Part shown: positions 11,324 to 22,817 of the stretch, in pieces
Numbering within the stretch: the stretch's first letter is position 1
How the letters are laid out: each line of letters opens with the position of its first letter
Assembly (NCBI GenBank): GCA_964019055.1
Contig: OZ025216.1
Coordinates: 3,346,501 to 3,410,500, forward strand
Length of the DNA stretch: 64,000 nt
Source: Anthopleura xanthogrammica
Taxonomy: Eukaryota > Cnidaria > Anthozoa > Actiniaria > Actiniidae
Direction: 5' to 3'
The notes under the pieces: model-generated
The model's database searches: none
Seen by the model: the letters and a program-made list of their open reading frames with translations, nothing else
Told to the model about the DNA's origin: nothing
Made by a program: the position numbers and the translations under genes

Positions 11324-12391
11324 ATGTCTTTAAACACAACGGTTCTCGTGGCTAATGCGACTATTTCCGAATTTCAAGACACTCTTCCTAAAAAGATTAT
11401 TAGGATAATGATGTACTGTATTCTTCTTGTAGTCTCATTCACTGGTAACCTGCTTATTGTCTGGGCAACAAGTAGAGACATTCGACTGAGAAGTACGACC
11501 AATATTCTGATTGCCAACATGGCGGTCAGTGACCTTCTCGTTCCTTTATTCGCGGTACCAAGACATATCGTGGAGATCCTCTATGACAATATTTGGCTGA
11601 TTGACGGTGACTTTGGACTTGCTCTTTGTAAGCTTGCACCTTATCTGCAAGACGTTTCTTTGGCTGTTTCTATCTACAGTTGTGTGTTTATTGCTCTCGA
11701 TCGCTTCTACGCTGTAGTTCATCCATTCAGAGGAGGTTTGAGCAGAGGAAAACTCAAGTACATCATCCCAGGGATCTGGATGTTTTCGATTGCCATGCTT
11801 TCCGTACAACTATTTTTTTTAACCCTTGTAAAGAAAGGAGACTCGACAAAATGCATTGGTGTTAGAACAATCCTACACTTTAGGATTTTTTTTTCCATTA
11901 TTTTTGCGCTGAATGTTGGAATCCCATTACCTATCATCTCTTTCCTCTACTTGCGTATCGGTCTCAAGCTCCGACAAACTGTAGTGCCAGGGCAAGCAGG
12001 AAATACTTCATCTGTGAGGGAGCGTCAAAACAAGAATGCCCTCAAAATGTCCGCCGTTATTGTCAGCCTTTTATACCTAAGTTTTTTACCTTTTTCGGTG
12101 GTCGTTTTCTTGTCCTTTTCAGTTGAAAACCTTGATAACCTATCACTGACTGCCTTTAACGATTTGTTTTTCTCAGTGACATTCATTGCAGAATCAAGCT
12201 TCTGCTACAACTTCTTCATCTATTTGGTCTTCACTAAAGTTTATCGACAGAATTTCAAAAACTTGTTTTCCAAATGTACCTGCGTCAATCCTTGTTCAGG
12301 AAGATTCCGCACCAATTCTTTTGCTCTTGAGAATGTGCCACCAGTTGAACTGGGGGAAGTGAACTTGAATGCGATACATGACCTTAATTAA
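11324..12391 (+). CDS. Rhodopsin-class GPCR, tandem copy 4, single exon, altered 5' end
   Basis: A paralogue of the three receptors upstream, 355 residues from the Met that aligns with the second Met of the others (MSLNTTV). An in-frame ATG at 11234 would add 30 residues with no resemblance to the other copies, so I prefer 11324. The usual first exon-like start (MAxSNVTSVTGHLSTP) is absent here. ECL1 is shorter by about one residue (EILYDNIW) and ECL2 lacks about six residues just after the conserved Cys (TKCIGVRTIL). DRF, LSFLP and NFFIY replace the usual DRY, CWxP and NPxxY. TM7 reads SSFCYNFF where the other copies have SSCSYNFF. The frame is intact, so it is probably functional, but the loss of N-terminal sequons and the loop deletions suggest altered ligand binding. 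Confidence 0.88.
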   Translation: MSLNTTVLVANATISEFQDTLPKKIIRIMMYCILLVVSFTGNLLIVWATSRDIRLRSTTNILIANMAVSDLLVPLFAVPRHIVEILYDNIWLIDGDFGLALCKLAPYLQDVSLAVSIYSCVFIALDRFYAVVHPFRGGLSRGKLKYIIPGIWMFSIAMLSVQLFFLTLVKKGDSTKCIGVRTILHFRIFFSIIFALNVGIPLPIISFLYLRIGLKLRQTVVPGQAGNTSSVRERQNKNALKMSAVIVSLLYLSFLPFSVVVFLSFSVENLDNLSLTAFNDLFFSVTFIAESSFCYNFFIYLVFTKVYRQNFKNLFSKCTCVNPCSGRFRTNSFALENVPPVELGEVNLNAIHDLN

Positions 12392-12534
12392 CTGGTAATG
12401 TAGCTTAAAACAATAGTAAGTTACGTCCATAATATGGCGCGCGAAAGGGTTCAAAATTATCGCTTTCATTGCTATGAAATGTATTTGGGTCAATTTGGTT
12501 TCATGGGATAGTTGCATGTGTCTGTTGTCTATTA

Positions 12535-12812
12535 CAGTCAAACTAAGAAAACCGTGAACACCTAAAATATGTCTGGAATGTTTATTTAGACCGTTACATG
12601 TAAAAAAGATATTTGCGCTACCGTGAAAAGAGTTCGTAATGAATTCTTTTCTCGTGTATCCATCTCTCTCGAATAGAATTCTATAAGTTCTCGAAAATAA
12701 AACTAAAATATAAAGTTTGAAACTATTAAACGGTAAACAACTTTGGCGCAATCGCGGTGGTAGACATTCCAGACATATTTTAGGTGTTCACGGTTTTATT
12801 GGTTTGACTGCA
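12535..12812. repeat. Inverted-repeat element (MITE-like), about 278 bp
   Basis: The left arm (CAGTCAAACTAAGAAAACCG then TGAACACCTAAAATATGTCTGG) is the reverse complement of the right arm (about 12757-12812), with a few mismatches. The interior is unique and non-coding. It lies about 140 bases after GPCR copy 4. Confidence 0.85.
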
Positions 12813-12918
12813 ACACTAGGAAAAAAATTAGTTGATTACAAAAACTCCGTCAATTATATAAACTCGATCGATTCTAGACGTCTTTCAAGGTCCTTCGAAG
12901 CTGTCTCGCGCACCCCCG

Positions 12919-13168
12919 TTTAACCTCCCTGATACGAGGGAACTTGGGGACTTACGTTCACTGACTTACTTACATCATGCTATTCCAAGCCACTAGCTTT
13001 TGAATATGCTTGCGTGGACCTGATTTCAACTGTGTTGTATACTGGGATATTTTTGTATAAAAAAATCATAGGTAGGAAAAATGGGGATATCCATTCATGT
13101 CTGAGAGGAGCAAAGTCCCCACATCACCCGGGAGTCCTTGGCTCGGGACAGAAGCAGCTGTGAGAGCA
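12919..13168. repeat. Second copy of the 8811-9097 block
   Basis: Same block as 8811-9097, with an internal deletion near the start and scattered substitutions. Confidence 0.75.
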
Positions 13169-13199
13169 AGGGCACTAGGACACCCGAAATAGTCGTATA

Positions 13200-15980
13200 T
13201 ATATAAGTTGTTCCTTGATAATGATTCGATTACACATGAATTATGTTCTAGTTCTGTGGCTTCTATTAATTGTGCTTCGTTTCAAAGGTCAAAGAGATTA
13301 TATAAACGTCGGTTATTTTGCTATACCGGCCAGTAACTGTAGCTTTGTTCTTGAACTGTTTGAATACCGACTACGCGACCACGCGATCACCTTACGTCAC
13401 TGATATCTTACCATCTCCTTCAGTCACTCTAAAGTCCCCGGGAATGAAAGAGAAGCCACTGAAGTTGTTTGACGTCATAACTGATATTCTTTTTTATCGA
13501 TAACAGAAAGTTGATTGTTTAAATGTGTCTTTCAGTATATTCTATAATTTGATCGAGAATATGGTCTTTTATTCTTACTTTTATTGTCAAGTCAAAGCTG
13601 CTTTGGATCTGTAAAAATAGAAAAATAAAATAACAATAAAAGCAACAAAACTCGAAAACCAGTTACGAAGTAATTGAAGAAAAAGCAGGATACTTCTTTG
13701 CATTTTGCGCGACCAAATCAACAGTTTTTTAAATATTTTGAAAGTGATTTACGACACGTTTCACGTATAGTATGTTTATAAAACATTTATGCAGATTTTA
13801 GTGCACAATGAAAATATAGTATTAATGATAGAATATCGAAAAATACATATATGTATCTGAGAATGTCGGAGCTTGTTTGGCTAGCGATAAAAAATTCTTT
13901 ATCCTGTCGGCTTTGAGTATAAATTCCGAGGGATTTGAAACTACAAAAAGGTATTAGTTGTACTGGTAAGCAACAAATAGGTCGACAAAAAACATGATGA
14001 TTTAGTAGGAAGATAAGCTTCTAGAAAGAACAAAAAGACATAGAATTAATAATGAATGACTCGGTTTGAAAATAGAGAAAGAAAAGAATATACTATTTGG
14101 ATGTAACATCTTTTTGGATGCCGTTAAAAAAATCGAACTCACTGACCAATTATAGAGTAGTGTATAGACACATATGGTACAATGCTGAGGAATTCTAATA
14201 AAAAAGAAGAGAGAAAAGACGTAACAATTTTGCCGCCAAGGATTCACTTCTTCCCCCAATTTCCATCGCCAGTTTTCGCAATATAAAACAACCTTCGCCA
14301 AAAAGGTTTCATTCGGGATTTCAAGCAAGCAGTTTCGTCGAGAAAAAGTCGATTTTCCATTCATATTGGTAACATCAGAGAACGACGAAAGTAAAATATT
14401 AGTAAAATAACAAAAAAGGTTTTCGTATGTTCGTAATTGTTACGTATTGTCGTAATTTCCAAGTCCGGCTTTACTTTAAAATATCGAACTTAGAATTTAT
14501 TTTGTTTTTTTTCTTTTCGTTTCTCTTTTTTTTTTTTCTTTTCTCGTTTCTTTCTTCCATTGATTATTCCAGAAATAGCATCAGAACCCTAAAACCATTA
14601 CACAAAGCCCGTTATTTTTAACCCAAAATGTTTTCAAAAAAAGTCGCACAATCGACAAAACCTATTTCCTTTGACGTCATCATCTCAACCGCCAAAGTAG
14701 GCGAGTATGAAACGATATCTGTTACAATTTTTATCATCCCTTTAGTATCAGTTATTCCCTAAACCAGGTATTTCTACATTAATTCTTTAAGAGATTCGTA
14801 TTATATCTGCCGATTATAATAATGTGTGCATATCTTCTAAATCTAAAATCAAAACAATCGCCATTCGCCGTTCGCCCCATCAACCTTTTTTGAAATAGCT
14901 ATAAACATATGTCTCATATACGCAATGTTGTTACTACGCAACCGGCAAATTTAAGAAGCTAGCAATAGCCAGATAGTTTTTTTCCAAGCTGTCTATCACT
15001 AGGGCTTTATTCTGAAGAAAAAAAATGTCAGTGATGGTATCCCATAATTTTTGAAAACATTGGAAAACACTGATGAATATGAGCTGATTTAAAGAGAAAA
15101 CAGCCATCTTCTGGCTGGTGTAAAAAATATATAAAAATTATATAAAAATATGTACAACACATGCAGATAAAAAATGAATAACGTGTAGCTGAACATCTAG
15201 TATATATAGGATATGAATACAAAACTAGAATGATTTTTGTATATATGACCGAGATTATATATATCTCGGTTGAAACGCTCTTAAACTCAACTTATATATA
15301 TCACGTAACTGAAAAAGACAATTTTAATTGTTAAAACTACACAGATCTAAAGCCGACGACACTGAAAACAAATTGTCTCTAATGTCCGTCTTAAGCTTTC
15401 TGAGATTCATTGTCTCTTCAAAAATATTTGGGTTTTCAATTTTCTGTTTTTACCCAGCAAATAGCCAAGAAAACAAGAAAAAATTTCTTGTACAAAAGAA
15501 TGACGTCTATCTATTTTCTTCCCACCACTTCTCGCTGAGCGTTTGGCGTATTGTTGACGAATAGCCTCGAGCTTGTTGTCATAAGTCTTTATGTCGAAAA
15601 ATATTTACGCGGATTTTTTCCGTTTGACGTATATCAGGCAATAAATAAAGCAATATTTGAGGTATGAAAAAGTCATTTACGTTGGTAGAGGCGATCAGGA
15701 ATTACAGGCGAGTTCTTAGTAGAACTCACTCAGTAGAAGTAGAGTGTTTGGTTTTGAAGTGTTGGGCTCTCAAAGACAGCTGAGCTTGTTTCAACAAAAC
15801 CTTTCGTCTTCGAGACCACTCACTGGCATACGGGCTGTTATTGTTTGTTTGGAGGAAAAATACTGACCTTTTGGTCCAATAGGATTCTTCTGGTGAGATT
15901 ATAATGTCTTGTGCATAAGAAAGGTTGTTGTCATTAGCACGCTGCTAGAAAAAATTACACCACCGTGAATAGATAATATC
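13200..15980. other. Non-coding intergenic region before the 15981 gene
   Basis: AT-rich with poly-T tracts near 14505-14550 and short palindromes. Near 14888-14905 it holds the single arm CCTTTTTTGAAATAGCTATA, matching the ends of the elements at 34425-34698 and 22818-23472. No gene recognised. The promoter of the 15981 gene should lie in the last few hundred bases, but I see no diagnostic element. Confidence 0.45.
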
Positions 15981-17027
15981 ATGAGAAACGCTCCGAGCTT
16001 TATCGGGGAATTTCCTTCAAAACACAAACCAAAGCGATCATGCTCTCCGCCTTCATCTGAATTGCCAATAGAAAAGGAGGCGAACTTGAGAGAGAAGAAG
16101 AAGAAGATACTGCAAAGATTGAAGAAGAATGTTGACCCAGGTGATGCAATCGAGGTAGCTTCTCGGCCGAGGCCGCTCGAGGAAGTGCCAGAAAAAGTTA
16201 TTTTTTCACCTAGAACTTCGAAAAAATTTCACGAAGCCACACAACACCTTGCTGAATCAACTTCAAGTCATGAGATTATGAGATTAGATCGAGCTAAAAA
16301 TCCTTTAATAGTTCTGCAGAAAGCTGAAAGAGAAGAAGTAAGAAACGAAGAGGACACAAAGCGTCGTCAGGGATACAACAGGAAACCCTCACGTAAACTA
16401 GACCTCTCAGCAGACTTAAGGAATGAAGACCATCCTGTATCTCCTTACATTCCTTCTTTTAAAGAAAAACCTAAAAGACTCTTAGCAGATAGTATTTCTC
16501 GTGAACCAAAGCAAAGCAAAGCATCAGAACACTTAAATCCTACGAAAAAACTGCAGACTTCTGGCTTGGAAGTTTCGAGTTATAAAAATGAAAAAGAATC
16601 GAGTAGAAGGAGCATAGAAGTACCTCTTATCATAACAGAGAAAGAAAGCACTAAGAGCGAGTTATCATTCTGTGATGACGATAACAATTTTGACTCTTAC
16701 ACGGGGTCTCCTTTTCGGAGAAGTGCCAGTTTCCACAGTCTGAAGGACAGACATCAAGAACAAAGCCGAAAAATTCGTACAAGTGCTGGAAAACGAAGAC
16801 AATTTTTAAAAGTTGACGATTGCAATTTCACGAAAAGTTCTAGCCTCTCTTCACTCTACGACGACAACTCTGCTTCGTCAACACTCGGTGGAAGCGAAGG
16901 CGAACTTTATTCTTCATCTACTTTTGCTAAACAACAGCAAGAAAAACTAGAAGAAGATTTTCATCGAGTTGAGGAAGATCTTAACCGAGCATTTTCTGAA
17001 CTGCGAAAATATCTGCGAACAAGTTAG
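15981..17027 (+). CDS. Unrecognised basic, disordered protein, single exon, 348 aa
   Basis: I do not recognise this protein. It opens MRNAPSFIGEFPSKHKPKRS and is rich in Lys, Arg, Glu and Ser through most of its length, so it is probably intrinsically disordered. A lysine-rich helix (REKKKKILQRLKKN, about residues 37-50) could be a nuclear signal or microtubule/actin-binding patch. Ser-rich segments follow (RRSASFHSLKD near 250, KSSSLSSLYDD near 286), with basophilic kinase-like sites (RRSAS, SRRS). The last 40 residues form an acidic heptad-like helix (EKLEEDFHRVEEDLNRAF), probably a short coiled coil. Two AATAAA motifs follow the stop (about 17073 and 17117), which supports a real transcript end. 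There is no upstream in-frame ATG and no visible intron. It could be the last exon of a larger gene, but the ATG start is plausible. Confidence 0.72.
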   Translation: MRNAPSFIGEFPSKHKPKRSCSPPSSELPIEKEANLREKKKKILQRLKKNVDPGDAIEVASRPRPLEEVPEKVIFSPRTSKKFHEATQHLAESTSSHEIMRLDRAKNPLIVLQKAEREEVRNEEDTKRRQGYNRKPSRKLDLSADLRNEDHPVSPYIPSFKEKPKRLLADSISREPKQSKASEHLNPTKKLQTSGLEVSSYKNEKESSRRSIEVPLIITEKESTKSELSFCDDDNNFDSYTGSPFRRSASFHSLKDRHQEQSRKIRTSAGKRRQFLKVDDCNFTKSSSLSSLYDDNSASSTLGGSEGELYSSSTFAKQQQEKLEEDFHRVEEDLNRAFSELRKYLRTS

Positions 17028-17059
17028 CCTATTATCAGAGACACCAAAATCCCCTTTAG

Positions 17060-17125
17060 GAAGTTGACTTCAAATAAATGAATACAAGATTCTTCAACAT
17101 ATTAATTTTTTACAATAAAATGATG
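17060..17125 (+). promoter_or_regulatory. Candidate poly(A) signals of the 15981 gene
   Basis: AATAAA hexamers occur at about 17073 and 17117, 45-90 bases after the stop. Both match the canonical metazoan signal; which is used cannot be told. Confidence 0.5.
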
Positions 17126-17129
17126 AATG

Positions 17130-20100
17130 TGTCCAAAGTAATCTTGATGATGGGTTCGTAGTCTGAGTGATTGATTATTTATTGAATTTAAGTGTTTTCT
17201 TTCTTATTATATAGAGATCTCGCAGTTGGCGCACGAGTTCCAAGATATAGCTCGTATCATTCTGAAAACTTGAAAATTTGTTTCCAATATATACTGAGAA
17301 TTCTCTAGGAAAAAAAAAAATCAAACGATCGCATCGATGAGTTAGAGATATTATCAGTTTGACCTGCATTACTTTTATATGTATATTCATGAATCAATGT
17401 CTAAATACAACTTAGATGTTATGAATATTTTATTTTGTTGTGAACAATTACACACTATGTGAAGCTCGTTCAATGCCGCAGGAAAAGTTCGAGCACGTAA
17501 TCTTAGCTGTACTAAAGTTTCAGCTCGTTTTCGCTCGTACAGCTCGTAGTACTAGTAATATTCGAGAATTTTCTACACAAAGGCTTTCCTCACTGTGTAA
17601 AATAATAAAATATATAAAATTGGGCAGAAAACTAGAAGCACAAGGTTATTCAGGGGATCAGGGATTAAGGTCTCTGAGCAAACTTTTTGGTTTAGGCCGG
17701 ATCAAAAAAATTTGTACAAGTTTAGAATCAATTACGAGGAAATATCTCTCGTCGAAAACTTGAGGATCTTACGTTGGATTATGAAACACAGAACTGAATT
17801 ATTGAAATACTCTGGTTTGTTGTATTAGCAACCGTGAAAACAAAAGAATTGTGTTTACTTTCAACTTCAGATGGTTTATCTGCGTCTAGCCGTAAGAGAT
17901 TAAGTAGATGACGTTTTAAAGTGACATCGGACAGGTTTATTCGTGTCTTTTGTGCATGGACTGGTCAAGGTGTCATAAAAATAGCTGCATGCATGAGTTT
18001 GTGATCGTAGGATTTAATGAGGAGCTAAATTCGGGGTTTGTCTGCAGGCCCTCCTTCCTTCCCTTCTCCTCCGAGCACTCCTACCCTCGCGAGGGCCTGC
18101 TACGCAGGCTAGGCTAATGAAGGAACGCGTTTTTTCTTAAAAAGAAGGAAAATACGATGAAAAAGAGAATGAAAGAAGAAAAATGAAAGGAAAGAAAGGA
18201 AAGAAAGGAAAGGAAAGGAAAAAGAAACTAGAAGAATAGGGGAACAAAAAGATAAAAAGAGGAGAGGAGAGAATTTTTTATAAACAAAACCGCTTTAGAT
18301 TGCCCTTCTGGCCCAGAAAGTCAGTGGGTCATCACTATATGAACTTCTCTATGCCGTGCGCACAAGATTACCGTCGACGCCTGACACACGACCATAAATC
18401 ATGAAATTTCATTGACAACTACAGCAAACTATGCATAAGACAACAGTCAAAATACCCAATAACTATAGTTTACACCAGTTACGGCCGGCACTAGTAAGAA
18501 TAGCGGGATCAAAACATATAAAATAAAATACAAACCCTTGGAACAGAATAGATATTCAAAGCTAAAAGGAAGAACTCTCAGAGTGAACACTGGCTCTCGA
18601 TTTGATTACTGAATCAAACACACGCGGGCGCCGAGTAAACAACACTACACAGAATCTAACGAGGCCGGTAAAAAGCCGGAATAATTACCTCGAGAATATT
18701 TACCTCGACAACTGCTTGAGGCCATGGCGAACCTGTAGGCTTCAGCGACGTTTCAATACGGTAAAACCAGGGGACAAATCCGTCTAGCACTGACTGATAC
18801 GGCGTAGACCGAAACCATGAGGTTTTCTAGCTTGAATAACCAACTACCGACCCGGGGGTATGCAAAGTGCACGTGCTTCTCTCGTTGGTATCGCACCTTA
18901 AAAAAGCATGCTAAAATTCCGCGTGTACTCGTTTCATGGCTGTTATTAATTATGCAAAAGGAAGACTGCGATTTCTCTCCGAAAAGAGTGTTATTAGTTT
19001 TAATGTCTTGTAGAAACTAGAAAATAGTTTTGAAAACAGATTAATAGTTACCGTAGAAATATAAATTCTAATAGTGTTTTTCCCTGTAATTTGTAACTTT
19101 TTTTCACCGGAATTGTTTTTTGTTTTCACTATTATCAAATAGTCATGTAACTCACGATAGGTGCCGAAATGATAAACTTCTAAGATATTTTACTCGCAGG
19201 ATTGCACGGTGACCACCTATTTTTGGGGGACTTATTTTGCTTGTTTTATGTTGTTTTATCAACTGGCAAAGTTTCAGAAAATTGACATTAACTGCGCATT
19301 GTTTGTGCGCTTCTGTTCTGCGCATATGGCGTGACAATGCGCGCGCGTGTGACCTACGTTTTTTCAGATCAAACTCCGTCAAGCTCGTTGCGAAAACGAT
19401 TTCGAAGGGCTATATCTCAAAAACAACAACGATAACCCCTATTTTTTATTTTAGTATTTTATAAAGAATAATGTTCCGAAAAAGTTTTAGCAATCCATTT
19501 AGGTTTTCTACAAAAAAAAAAAAAAAAAAAAGACTTTACTGCTCGACTTGTATGTATTGCGCGCCAGCAATTTTCGACAAGAAAAAGGCTGCACTTTGAT
19601 ATCATCTCACTCATAAAACGAGAACGGTGACCCCCATTTTTTATTTGTTTAGGGAACTTCCATGATGGTCTTATTTCAAATGTGAAGTTTGAAGAAAAAA
19701 AAAAGGAAACTTTTTTGCCCGCGAACGTCGATCCTTAAAAGCAAACTAGAGCAGCTTATGATGATAGACATGTAAATATACTTTATTTAGTACCTCTTAT
19801 GACAAATTTTACATTACAGTGATTATTTTTACCAGGACGTTAAGTACAGGTTGTCTATAATAACTAAAAAGTTAACCGAGATAGACAGCTGCATATATTA
19901 GATTTACTAGGAATTTGCAGTCCGAAGATGATTATCAAGACCTTTTCAGCTTGGGCGTAATGTTTTCTAAGTTTAGCCAACTATAGTATATCCTGCAGCT
20001 GATTATCACACTTGTCAATTAATTGCAAATAAGGTCAATTGAAATAGAATATATTCCATTGCCATTTTTTTACCCCATGTCTTTTTTCTTGTGTATTTCC

Positions 20101-21942
20101 TTAACACATGAAATTTTCGCGAAATTTCCAAAAAATCGCGAAATTAAAGTGTCGCGAAAATATAGACGGACGCGAAAATCAAGTGACCCTCTATTTTTGA
20201 AAAAGTAAAGAATCAAATGACCATTCAAAAGCATTGATAAAAGACATTACTGAGAACCAAGTACTAGCGCCTTGTTGATATCGATCAATAATGATTGATT
20301 GAAACAAGTAATATTCACTATGCCTAAAGTTAAAACCAAGGAACTAGTGGGTTTTTCTAAATGAATTTGTGCGTATTTGAAAAAAAATTATGAATAATTT
20401 ATTCAATGAAATCGCGAAAATAAAGTGATCAAGAATATGATTTTTTTCGCAAATTCGCGAAATTAAAGTATCGCTAAATATGCTACCTCCAAAATCGCGA
20501 AATTAACGGGTCGCGAAAATTTCATGAAATAAGGCATTTCATTGTTTTCCAGATGCAGACGAAAATACTTGAGGGGAAAGCCTACCTACATTAGTTATTG
20601 ATTTGTTATTAAATGACACAAGGTTTGAAACTGGTGGAAAAACTTGCCTGACTTCAGTGGCATACTTAACACGAAGCATGCATTTTGAAGAAATAACTGT
20701 CTTTTCCCATTATCACTATCATTATCGATATAATTAATAAGATACGTTATCAACACGTTATCAATATCAATAACAATACAAGTGATTTGTATGTCATCAT
20801 CAGATAGGAACAGTCACGCCATATAAATTTTAAAATTTACAAGTATTTTATTGACACATTAGTTGACCAGATCCTTCTTTTTCTGTTAGTTTTGTTGTTT
20901 TTTTTCTTCCTATGGTTTTTTTTTTTTTTGTGTATTGAAGTTGTAGATCGATGTGAAAACAGTGAATATCGATGAGCTTCTTTGTCAAAAATTGAGTTTA
21001 GTATTGCAGGTGTTTGCATTGCGGTAGGCACAATAACTCTCTTTAGAAAGAGAAAAATCCATCCCTTTTTTAAAATTATATTATCCAATATGTCAGGGCA
21101 AATGGAACAAGCCAAGGAATCCCATGTTCATCACATATCATAATAGATCAGTAACTGATAACTGATGAACAATATATATTTCCCCCATGGACAAGAATAC
21201 TTGATGATAAAGGACTTCACCGGGGCCTGTGCTACTCACATTAATATTCAAGTTTCTATTTTTCTCAGCTCTCAGTAGTTGGTCTATAGAAGAAATATTG
21301 TTTAGATCCAAGGCGGAAAATTCTAGCCAGATAACGTAATCACAGATATATCGTACGAAAAACCTTTGGTTTTAGTCGGACAGAAAGTTACGCAATTCTG
21401 TTGTGTGTGGTTTGGTTTAGTACAGCAAGAAGAACTATATAAAGAACGCAGAAAAGGAGAAAATATCTTGGACAAAAAGGTGGGAACTAGTCGCCTAAAG
21501 GCTTGCTTTTTCCATGTTCTTGGATTGTATCATATTCAATCAAGAAGAAAAATATCTTTCAACGAACTCAGACATCTGTCTACACCAGGTATAGTGTCTA
21601 CCACATCTAGCGGAAATATCTGATTGATATCTCTTCTCCACTTGCTCGAAATAATCGAAAAAAATATTCTATTACGTACATGGGAAAGTTTATGGTTTTG
21701 CGAATATAAACTGTAACTTTTGCTCGCGGTTGGAGTTCGTTGATAACACAAGAGAATAATACCAAAATATGAGAAAAGACTCATTAGATAGTGAGAAGAA
21801 TTGCATGGTCATAAGCATCTTGAGCAGTAACGTATAACGCCGTTAATTGCTGAGACAAGTTAGAGGTGCAACTTCAAGTAGATAAGAAAAGTATTATCTG
21901 TTATTCTAAAGCAGAGAAAAGAGGGATTGTTTCCTGGTAACC
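17130..21942. other. Gene-poor intergenic region 17.1-21.9 kb
   Basis: No convincing gene. It contains a purine-rich AAAGGAAAG-type tract (18165-18260), a palindrome GCCTGCTACGCAGGC near 18096, a poly-A run (19511-19531), the CGCGAAA element (20099-20535) and poly-T tracts near 20900-20935. An open frame at 17440-17763 has no family look and I do not call it. Confidence 0.5.
20099..20535. repeat. CGCGAAA-rich inverted-repeat element
   Basis: The left end (CCTTAACACATGAAATTTTC then GCGAAATTT) is the reverse complement of the right end (GCGAAAATTTCATGAAATAA). Inside both ends the words TCGCGAAATTAAAGT and TCGCGAAAAT recur in subterminal positions. This structure, with terminal inverted repeats and subterminal motif clusters, is typical of non-autonomous DNA transposons. 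Confidence 0.78.
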
Positions 21943-22485
21943 ATGGCAAACAGACCTCAAGAAGAAAGTTTTTCTCGAAGCCGGAGTCATACTACTTCCT
22001 TTTCCTCGTCAGTGGATAGATCGACGGTGATGTTCTCGCGTGCTTTATACCGGGCAGAATCAGCGCCTTTGTATAGAAACTATGTACCTTCTTTGTACAA
22101 AAATCCTGATCCTGAAATCACGAGGAAATTGGAAGCATTTCTTCATAAACCGCCGCTAAATTCGCCCGAAAATACTGGAACACCAAGAAGTACGAGTAGG
22201 GAAAGTTTAGAGAGGAGAGTTTTGGGGAAAAGTTTGTCCTATGAATGCGAGGTGGCGGATCGCTTTAGGCATCTTCTACCAGAGAAAAGAACAATCCATC
22301 AGTTAATGTTACCACCGATTATGGAAGGATGTCGGGATAATTTTAATCATTTTTACAAAAACCCTTCGAATGAAGATGAGGTTTTAAATGAAGATCTTTC
22401 GGAACAGTTCCTGCGGCTGAAGTACTGTAGGTACCTCAGACATGGACCGAATTCAGGATATAAAAGACGCACAGAGAATATATAG
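21943..22485 (+). CDS. Unrecognised 180-aa protein, single exon
   Basis: I do not recognise the family. The start ATG sits in a good Kozak context (GGTAACCATGG). The N-terminal 60 residues are Ser/Arg rich (SFSRSRSHTTSFSSS, RAESAPLYRNYVPSLY). A Ser/Thr-Pro/Arg stretch follows near 70-95 (TPRSTSRESLERR). The C-terminal half is more ordered, with helix-forming HQLMLPPIMEGCRDNFNHFY and EDLSEQFLRLKYCRYLRHG. There is no signal peptide or membrane segment, so a cytosolic protein is likely. Codon use and the non-random composition support coding. It lies alone, with no neighbour suggesting a role. Confidence 0.65.
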   Translation: MANRPQEESFSRSRSHTTSFSSSVDRSTVMFSRALYRAESAPLYRNYVPSLYKNPDPEITRKLEAFLHKPPLNSPENTGTPRSTSRESLERRVLGKSLSYECEVADRFRHLLPEKRTIHQLMLPPIMEGCRDNFNHFYKNPSNEDEVLNEDLSEQFLRLKYCRYLRHGPNSGYKRRTENI

Positions 22486-22817
22486 ACGCATGATAGAGAT
22501 AGAGGCCTAAACTAGCTAAAGGGTGCCGCACGATGTAAATATAAAGACCTTCATTAAAGGCTACACTAGGTGATTTCGGAACACGGTGCGAGGATCGAGG
22601 GGGGACAGACTTGAAATCGCCCCCCCCCCCCCCCGAGAAAAGGCACTCCTTCAATATCCAAAGAGCAAAAAGAGTATGAAAATCTCTACCTTTTTTTTGA
22701 GACGAATTTCAAACTTTTGTTTCCGTAGAGAAGTTTCAGTTTTTGATTACAATAACATAACTGGAATATTCCATTCTAATGAAAAATAGAAGAAAGAAAA
22801 AAAACAGAACCAGCAAG

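Noticed and set aside
17440..17763. 107-aa open frame after the 15981 gene
   Set aside because: No start context, family resemblance or poly(A) support; composition fits chance in AT-rich DNA.
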